Of a stretch of 5,414 bases of DNA, positions 1-3,832 are shown piece by piece (positions within the stretch are counted from its first letter, which is position 1; the number at the start of each line of letters is the position of its first letter). The DNA is from SIG575 sp045534165 (GTDB lineage: Bacteria; Bacillota; Clostridia; Oscillospirales; Acutalibacteraceae), in NCBI GenBank assembly GCA_045534165.1, contig JAZSJD010000003.1, positions 1 through 5,414 of the forward strand, in the 5' to 3' direction. Below the pieces are notes generated by a model that was given only the letters and a program-made list of their open reading frames with translations, was not told the origin of the DNA and did no database searches. Made by a program: the position numbers and the translations under genes.

Positions 1-13
1 CCGAATTTCACAG

Positions 14-160
14 TCAGTTTGTACGATAAATTATAAATTTATATAATATCTGATTTTAACATCGTAGGGTTTGGCGCTTGTCGACAAACCGTTAAAATAT
101 ATATTACTTACGGAACGTCGGAAACCGCCGTTCCCTACAATACAGCACTAAACAAACTGA
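14..160. repeat. MITE-like or REP-like hairpin element
   Basis: The core at 61-141 has 9-bp terminal inverted repeats differing at one base (ATCGTAGGG at 61-69, CCCTACAAT at 133-141). Inside are two hairpins: GGTTTG 68-73 with CAAACC 85-90, and GGAACG 112-117 with CGTTCC 129-134, the latter continued inward by CGG-AAA-CCG (119-127). An outer 9-bp inverted repeat (TCAGTTTGT 14-22, ACAAACTGA 152-160) and a near-identical 20-nt AT-rich direct repeat (25-45 and 159-180) flank the core. There is no coding content. This layout fits a small non-autonomous mobile or REP-type repeat. Copies elsewhere in the genome would be needed to prove mobility. It could also act as a 3' boundary for the minus-strand operon, but no U-tract follows the hairpins. 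Confidence 0.5.
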
Positions 161-189
161 TAAATTATAATTTATATATACATTTGCTT

Positions 190-615
190 TTACAAAAAAT
201 ATGCAACACCATTTTCCCTGCACCATTTTATTGCATCGGATACAACTTTTTTGTCCGAATATTCTTTCCACCAGGTACAGATATAATCGTTATGGCTTTC
301 TATATAATATTCAAATTCCGAAAATCTGTCAGCATCCTTTTTGTTTTCCAGATATTTATCGGCTTCTTTGTTCTTCAACTCTCTTAAAAAGCTTTCAATT
401 ACCGCATATTCATCGGTTTTTCACAAGGGTATATATTCACTTGAATTTACTATATCATCATAGCTTTCAAAAGAAAATTTTTCAAACAATTCTTCAACAC
501 TGTATATCTGCTCATCAAAAGATGAATACCACCAATTATGCTCATACTTGTTTTCGCAATGCCTGTACCACCAACCGTAAAACCTGATTGAATTAATATC
601 AACCAATGTAATCAC
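190..615 (-). pseudogene. UPF0158-like small protein split by an in-frame UGA
   Basis: One reading frame of 142 codons runs from a GTG at 615 (or a TTG at 606) to TAA at 190-192, interrupted once by UGA at 421-423. The first half encodes 64 residues rich in Trp/Tyr (FYGWWYRHCE, HNWWYSS) and ends SSEYIPL. The second half resumes at once with KTDEYAVIESFLREL and ends TWWKEYS...DAIKWCRENGVAYF. The C-terminal layout (IPL, then an acidic EY/ESF helix, then W-x-EY...AIxWCxEN) resembles UPF0158-type proteins of unknown function, as judged by eye only. The start codon is uncertain: GGGGTG at 614-619 is too close to GTG but well spaced for TTG. It begins 21 nt after the Ro60-like gene and is probably co-transcribed. 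UGA acts as a genuine stop in the second WYL gene, so the simplest reading is a nonsense mutation. Readthrough or a sequencing error is possible. Confidence 0.55.
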
Positions 616-636
616 ACCCCGCTTCGTAGTTATATT

Positions 637-2127
637 TTATGCCGCTATGTTTTTATATCTGTCGCTTTCAATTACATTCATCATAAATTCATAAGGTGAG
701 GGTACACCTTCTGCTATCATTGAAAAAAGTCTTGGTGTGCAACCGGAAACAAGTGCCACACCCTGCTCGTTTTCTGTTACAGGCTGTTGTCTGTTTCGGC
801 TTGCCACATTCCAGAACACAACCTGGGGAAGCTTATAGCCTGCGTTTTCAAATTTTGTTTTTGCATTTTTAAAATTTGTTTCCCCTGCATTTTCAACACA
901 GAAATTAAATTCCATATCAGAAATAATGATAAGCCTTTCAGGCAGTTCTGATTGTGGCACATTATTATTGACTGCAGAATTCAGAACAAGGTCGAACACT
1001 GCTTCAAGGTTGGTATCTGCAACTTTATTGAAAGAGCAGATGTATTGCAGTTTTTCAGCAAAGGTATCACCCTTGATTTCAATAAGCAGTGGCATACTTG
1101 AAAACTCAATAAAATGGTTTCTGAACGCACCTTTATTATGTTCTGCAAAATAAATTCCCAAAGACAAAGCAACTGCTGCGGGAACAGGCTTTCCATCCAT
1201 ATACATAGAACCTGAAGTATCAACAACTGCAAGTGCATTTGTGTCACAGGCGAAATCAGGCAAAGCATCCCATGTGGCATTGAGAATTTTTTTCTCTTCC
1301 TCTGTTATTTTTTTCATAAACGAGGAACTCTCTCTATACCAATCAACATTAAGATACTTCTCCACAATCTCATAAGGTGCAAGTGTGGCTGTGTTCAGCT
1401 TTGCTTCGCCTGACGATACTTTATTGAGGAATTCATTGTAACGTTCACCATCATTGCGGACAAAAGCATTGCGGTATTTGAGCATCGCCCTGGATGGCTG
1501 TTTTTCATAATCGAAAGTATAGTCCTTTTTACGAAGGTTGTTTTCAATAATACGGATGTATGCACGGAGTCTGCTTAACATTCTGCGATATGTTCTGTCG
1601 TCCATTCCAAGAAAACGTGCAATTTTCTTTGCAGTTTTAATAGTATCAGCATTAGATGCATTCACAGAGGGCAACCATTTGCCAAGCAAAGACACTTCTT
1701 CATTATTATTCATAGAATGAATATCCTTGCTAAGCTGTTCACGGATAAAAGCAAGCATATCTTTTTCAAGCTGTGTACCGAACAACACAAACAGGTCATC
1801 AAAGCGACCGTATTCTGCTATGTATGAAAGATTCTTACGGACAGTTTCAGGTGCATTAGCTGCCAGCCAGCCCAGACAAACTCTGAACACCTTACGCTCA
1901 CCCAGACCACCTCGTATATCACGTGCAAAAAACAGAAGCTTCATGGCAATATCCTTATCTTCTGTGAAAGCACGCATAAAACGAGCGATGATTTCTTCAT
2001 CACTTTCACGTCGGATTGCACCGACTGTTGCAAACAGATCAAGGCAATCGGACAGAGTTGTTTTAAGTGTTACTGCACCGTTTTCGGTAAATGTTTTGTT
2101 TGATTCCTGTTTCAGATATTGTAACAT
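637..2127 (-). CDS. Ro60-like RNA-binding protein (DUF2828/TROVE-type region plus vWA domain)
   Basis: This is a 496-aa protein. The start ATG at 2127 is chosen because AGGAG (2136-2140) lies 8 nt upstream; an earlier in-frame ATG at 2175 has no such site and falls in the last RNA unit. Residues 1-290 form an all-helical region with family motifs ARDIRGGLGER (68-78), SLLGKWLPS (146-154) and QPSRAMLKYRNAF (210-222). Residues 297-480 are a von Willebrand A domain with a complete metal-binding MIDAS: DTSGSM 303-308, Thr372 in ADTN, and Asp404 in IISDMEF. It ends with the conserved VVFWN...GVALVSGCTP block (437-465). This matches DUF2828-type proteins, which share the helical-repeat plus vWA plan of Ro60/Rsr. 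Ro60 is a ring that binds misfolded RNA and Y RNAs. The gene lies directly downstream of an array of structured RNAs on the same strand, so it is the likely protein partner. No signal peptide or membrane segment is seen, so it should be cytosolic. Family placement is strong; RNA binding is inferred. Confidence 0.9.
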   Translation of the reverse strand: MLQYLKQESNKTFTENGAVTLKTTLSDCLDLFATVGAIRRESDEEIIARFMRAFTEDKDIAMKLLFFARDIRGGLGERKVFRVCLGWLAANAPETVRKNLSYIAEYGRFDDLFVLFGTQLEKDMLAFIREQLSKDIHSMNNNEEVSLLGKWLPSVNASNADTIKTAKKIARFLGMDDRTYRRMLSRLRAYIRIIENNLRKKDYTFDYEKQPSRAMLKYRNAFVRNDGERYNEFLNKVSSGEAKLNTATLAPYEIVEKYLNVDWYRESSSFMKKITEEEKKILNATWDALPDFACDTNALAVVDTSGSMYMDGKPVPAAVALSLGIYFAEHNKGAFRNHFIEFSSMPLLIEIKGDTFAEKLQYICSFNKVADTNLEAVFDLVLNSAVNNNVPQSELPERLIIISDMEFNFCVENAGETNFKNAKTKFENAGYKLPQVVFWNVASRNRQQPVTENEQGVALVSGCTPRLFSMIAEGVPSPYEFMMNVIESDRYKNIAA

Positions 2128-2133
2128 GAAACT

Positions 2134-2140
2134 CACTCCT
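2134..2140 (-). promoter_or_regulatory. Ribosome binding site of the Ro60-like gene
   Basis: AGGAGTG on the minus strand, with AGGAG 8 nt before ATG 2127. It fixes the start there rather than at the in-frame ATG 48 nt further upstream. Confidence 0.8.
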
Positions 2141-2166
2141 TTTCTTAACTGATAAATAAAATAATC

Positions 2167-2251
2167 AAGGCACAAAATTCTGAACCAAGGTTTTCAGGCC
2201 TTTGCATTTAACGGAAAGTTAATCAGCTGATTTAATTGCTGTGCGTGCCTT
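2167..2251 (-). ncRNA. Array unit 8 (last, next to the Ro60-like gene)
   Basis: Stem AAGGCAC (2245-2251) pairs with GTGCCTT (2167-2173). ACAGCAA follows after two unpaired bases, keeping the 9-nt spacing from AAG. The interior has the 12-nt palindrome AATCAGCTGATT and a possible CTGAA/TTCAG hairpin. The 3' side runs into a U-rich stretch (GATTATTTTATTTAT) without a GC-rich hairpin of its own, so the transcript may continue into the Ro60-like gene. Confidence 0.7.
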
Positions 2252-2258
2252 TCGTTCA

Positions 2259-2329
2259 GACCCGGGTGGGAGTTGAACCCACCGCCACGAGGATTTCTAC
2301 ATCCCCACTCAACCGCTGAGCTACGGGTC
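2259..2329 (-). ncRNA. Array unit 7: tRNA-like RNA with non-decoding anticodon arm
   Basis: Reads as a tRNA on the minus strand. Acceptor GACCCG pairs with CGGGTC (6 bp). T8-A9-like TA follows, then D-arm GCTC-AGCGGTT-GAGT, T-arm GTGGG-TTCAACT-CCCAC (extendable to 6 bp, so 6+6 keeps the 12-bp stack), and discriminator T. The middle arm, GGGGAT-GTAGAA-ATCCTC, is a 6-bp stem with a 6-nt loop instead of 5 bp plus 7 nt, so no anticodon can be placed with U33. No CCA is encoded. It lacks the AAG/CUU edges and ACAGCAA of the other units. It is best read as a tRNA mimic or decayed tRNA rather than a working tRNA. Confidence 0.75.
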
Positions 2330-2337
2330 ACAAAAAC

Positions 2338-2417
2338 AAGGTGCTTGCCGGGCGCCTCACCGGACATAGTTTTTCAGGATTCCGCCTTGTGACGACATAA
2401 TTTGCTGTAAGCACCTT
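2338..2417 (-). ncRNA. Array unit 6
   Basis: A perfect 9-bp terminal stem, AAGGTGCTT (2409-2417) with AAGCACCTT (2338-2346), is followed directly by ACAGCAAAT. The interior includes a GC-rich CCGG-TGAGGCGC-CCGG hairpin near the 3' side. It is the most regular example of the unit design. The 3' linker reads TTGTTTTT. Confidence 0.75.
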
Positions 2418-2427
2418 TTGTTAGAAC

Positions 2428-2489
2428 AAGACACCTTGTTGTCAGTACGTCAAAAATATAAAGTCGTTAAGTGTTGCTGTTGGTGTCTT
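2428..2489 (-). ncRNA. Array unit 5
   Basis: Stem AAGACACC (2482-2489) pairs with GGTGTCTT (2428-2435), 8 bp, then an A, then ACAGCAACAC. The 62-nt unit has an AU-rich interior with no strong internal hairpin. The linker to the next unit, TTGTTCTAACAA, can itself fold. Confidence 0.7.
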
Positions 2490-2501
2490 CAGGATTGCAA
2501 G

Positions 2502-2576
2502 AAGAGAACAAATCGGATTTCAGGGCAAAGCCCCGAGCAACGAGCTTCGGCAAGTTTTCGTTGTGATTATTCTCTT
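2502..2576 (-). ncRNA. Array unit 4 (divergent member)
   Basis: Stem AAGAGAA (2570-2576) pairs with TTCTCTT (2502-2508), 7 bp. The motif is degenerate and shifted: ACAACGAAAA begins 12 nt from AAG instead of 8-9. The interior has the stable hairpin GGGGC-TTT-GCCCT and a CCGA/TCGG stem. The atypical CTTGCAATCCTGAA linker follows it. It may be a decayed or specialised unit. Confidence 0.6.
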
Positions 2577-2580
2577 GAAC

Positions 2581-2694
2581 AAGACGCTGTTGTAACTACA
2601 TACAGGGATTCGAACCCTGCAAACTATCCGAGTATGAATCGGTTGTCTCCCGGTGAAACAAATGTTGTTCACATTTTTTTGCTGTTAGCGTCTT
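2581..2694 (-). ncRNA. Array unit 3 with tRNA T-arm and CAU anticodon-like loop
   Basis: Terminal stem AAGACGCT (2687-2694) pairs with AGCGTCTT (2581-2588), 8 bp, then A and ACAGCAAAA. This is the longest unit (114 nt). It holds three hairpins: GTGAA/TTCAC with CAA/TTG (2653-2672); CCGA-TTCATAC-TCGG (2628-2642), a 7-nt loop with U33-like T and CAU in the anticodon position; and a textbook T-arm CAGGG-TTCGAAT-CCCTG (2603-2619). The true acceptor is missing next to the T-arm; the unit's own terminal stem takes that place about 13 nt away. Confidence 0.75.
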
Positions 2695-2697
2695 AAC

Positions 2698-2782
2698 AAG
2701 ATGCTGTGCATTTAAGGGCTTTCACCCTTGGTGGCTCCCGAATTAACTGAGCCTTTTCAATACCATTTGCTGTCAGCATCTT
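2698..2782 (-). ncRNA. Array unit 2 with D-arm-like hairpin
   Basis: A perfect 9-bp stem, AAGATGCTG (2774-2782) with CAGCATCTT (2698-2706), is followed by ACAGCAAAT. The interior has two clear hairpins. One is GGCTC/GAGCC (2733-2753), whose loop begins AGTT and ends CGG, like a tRNA D-arm. The other is AAGGGT-GAAA-GCCCTT (2714-2729), closed by a GNRA-type tetraloop. Confidence 0.75.
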
Positions 2783-2785
2783 TAC

Positions 2786-2841
2786 AAAGCACAGATACTG
2801 CCTTTCAAACGAGACATCCTGAAATTTGCTGTCTGTGCTTT
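2786..2841 (-). ncRNA. Array unit 1 (first transcribed, shortest)
   Basis: A 9-bp stem, AAAGCACAG (2833-2841) with CTGTGCTTT (2786-2794), is followed by ACAGCAAAT. This 56-nt unit is probably closest to the minimal module, with only a weak internal TTTCA/TGAAA pairing. It starts about 4 nt after the start site predicted from the candidate promoter. Confidence 0.7.
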
Positions 2842-2851
2842 TGTTGTATTC

Positions 2852-2880
2852 ATTCTATCTCTTTATAATTGGAAAATCAC
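2852..2880 (-). promoter_or_regulatory. Candidate promoter of the RNA array
   Basis: On the minus strand, -10-like TAGAAT (2852-2857) lies 17 nt from a poor -35-like GTGATT (2875-2880). Predicted transcription would start near 2845, immediately before the first unit. The weak -35 suggests activator dependence, or that another element such as an AT-rich TATAAA nearby is used. It is supported mainly by position, since the upstream terminator should cut off WYL transcription. Confidence 0.35.
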
Positions 2881-2882
2881 GG

Positions 2883-2921
2883 AAAAAAAGTTGCGAACTT
2901 GTGAAAAATCAAGTCCGCAAC
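2883..2921 (-). terminator. Intrinsic terminator of the WYL operon
   Basis: On the minus strand, a 12-bp stem (2910-2921 with 2890-2901, one G-U pair) with an 8-nt loop is followed by seven Us (2883-2889). The stop codon of the second WYL gene (2909-2911) lies in the stem, so the terminator overlaps the coding end. It separates the regulator transcript from the RNA array. Confidence 0.88.
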
Positions 2922-3832
2922 TCTGTATTTTCTATATTTTTTTGTTTTTTCAACCGTTCTATAATCAGATTTCTGAAATTCTGTGGCTCTGTTACCTCAA
3001 CAAATGGTCCGAAAGATAAAACTCTGATAACAAGCTCCGTTTCGTCAGAACCGTCATAGAAAATTTTTACACGGTATCTTTCTTCATCAATTTTTTCAGC
3101 TTCCTTTTTGAAATGCGCAAAATGGAGCATTACTCTTTCAAGGGCATTCCTGTGGTCAAGAAGCTCCATTACAAAGCTTTTTTCGTGATTTACTGCTGAA
3201 ATCTTTATTTCTTCTTTCACTTTGCCCACAAAGGTACAACGCTCTATGCCTGCAAGATTTATCATAGCTGCACCGTATTGAGAACGGACATGCACACGGA
3301 ATTTATCATCTTTTTCGGAATATTCAAGCTTATATGGGTCGCACTCAATAACGTGGAAAGCTCCCTTGCTCGCATGATAACGCACCTTAAGACGTTCTCT
3401 GTTTTTTATGGCATTAAAAATTACCCTGAAATTTTTGATATATGTTTTGTTTTCAAAATCATCACCATCGCTGTATTTATCAAACACAACATAGTCTTCA
3501 GGTGTAAAAAGAGGCTCTGTCCCATCAAGGAAAGTGAAATCTGCGTCAAAAAGGTTTACTCTCGGGTCAAGGCTTATTGCTTTGAGCCATCGTTTCTGCA
3601 AATCCGTCAAAGGCATAGACGGTTCATTTTTTATTGGTGTGGATAAATCTTTTTTGATTAACTGCCATTTTTCTTCTTTCAATGACGGTATTACAGTAAG
3701 AAAACTTTCTGAAAAAGCTTTATCATTTATAATTTTCAGCATTTCCTTTTCTGTCAGGTCACCTTTAACAGCCTGACGGAGAATTTCTGCCACAGCGTTA
3801 TAGTAGCAACCGTAAATTTCGTGAAAGAGCAT
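2909..3832 (-). CDS. WYL-domain protein, second of pair
   Basis: This is a 307-aa protein starting at ATG 3832, which overlaps the TAA of the upstream WYL gene by one base (TAATG); GGAGG lies upstream in that gene's last codons. Residues 1-130 are helical with the motif LTDLQKRWLKAISLDPRVNLF (75-95), and I see no clear helix-turn-helix. Residues 135-200 are the WYL core: a leading helix FRVIFNAIKNRERLKVRY, then CDPYKLEYSEKDDKFRVHV, with FRV in the W-Y-L position. The C-terminus has the WCX-type block VLSFGPFVEVTEP (271-283) and an ending helix. WYL domains sense nucleic acid or nucleotide ligands in many bacterial defence and stress regulators. Lacking its own DNA-binding domain, it may work as a partner of the first WYL protein. 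The gene ends inside a terminator just before the RNA array. Confidence 0.85.
   Translation of the reverse strand: MLFHEIYGCYYNAVAEILRQAVKGDLTEKEMLKIINDKAFSESFLTVIPSLKEEKWQLIKKDLSTPIKNEPSMPLTDLQKRWLKAISLDPRVNLFDADFTFLDGTEPLFTPEDYVVFDKYSDGDDFENKTYIKNFRVIFNAIKNRERLKVRYHASKGAFHVIECDPYKLEYSEKDDKFRVHVRSQYGAAMINLAGIERCTFVGKVKEEIKISAVNHEKSFVMELLDHRNALERVMLHFAHFKKEAEKIDEERYRVKIFYDGSDETELVIRVLSFGPFVEVTEPQNFRNLIIERLKKQKNIENTELRT

Larger units (their letters stand above)
2167..2841 (-). repeat. Tandem array of eight structured tRNA-like/Y-RNA-like units
   Basis: On the minus strand this 675-nt stretch is fully occupied by units separated by 3-13 nt linkers. Seven begin AAG and end CUU with a paired stem. 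The variable pairs are CACAG/CUGUG, AUGCUG/CAGCAU, ACGCU/AGCGU, AGAA/UUCU, ACACC/GGUGU, GUGCUU/AAGCAC and GCAC/GUGC. Each stem differs but stays complementary, which is internal covariation for RNA structure. Six carry ACAGCAA and one ACAACGA straight after the 5' strand of the stem. Linkers mostly read CUUGUU. The remaining unit is a tRNA look-alike. No protein frame with a ribosome binding site is present. Orientation is set by tRNA box-A and T-loop motifs, which read correctly only on the minus strand. The array lies between a terminator and the Ro60-like gene. Confidence 0.85.

Noticed and set aside
201..587. 128-aa plus-strand ORF at the left end
   Set aside because: It is antisense to the split UPF0158-like frame, has His/Cys-rich low-plausibility composition and no ribosome binding site.
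190..615. UGA as a sense codon (alternative genetic code)
   Set aside because: The second WYL gene stops at UGA directly within a strong terminator, and the long genes encode Trp with UGG, so UGA works as a stop in this genome.
1727..2152. 141-aa plus-strand ORF opposite the Ro60-like gene
   Set aside because: It is an antisense shadow of a strongly conserved coding region, rich in Ser/Arg from the reversed codons, with no supporting start signals. The other plus-strand ORFs over the WYL genes are rejected on the same grounds.
2128..2175. Upstream in-frame start (ATG 2175) for the Ro60-like gene
   Set aside because: It would add 16 residues not typical of the family, overlaps the last RNA unit and has no Shine-Dalgarno, whereas ATG 2127 has AGGAG at 8 nt.
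2259..2329. Ordinary functional tRNA gene
   Set aside because: The anticodon arm cannot form a 5-bp/7-nt arm with U33, so no isotype can be assigned, and it sits within an array of other structured units.
2603..2642. Functional tRNA-Met (CAU) gene
   Set aside because: The T-arm and CAU hairpin are present, but no matching acceptor strands or D-arm flank them in tRNA positions; the outer stem belongs to the array unit design.
2418..2696. 92-aa plus-strand ORF inside the array
   Set aside because: It spans parts of three RNA units, has no ribosome binding site and no protein-like composition; the paired stems and tRNA motifs on the other strand explain the sequence.
2167..2841. CRISPR array or integron attC array
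   Set aside because: There is no constant repeat of CRISPR type and spacing is irregular. Unit edges do not fit attC core boxes (GTTRRRY), no cassette ORFs lie between units, and no cas or integrase gene is visible.
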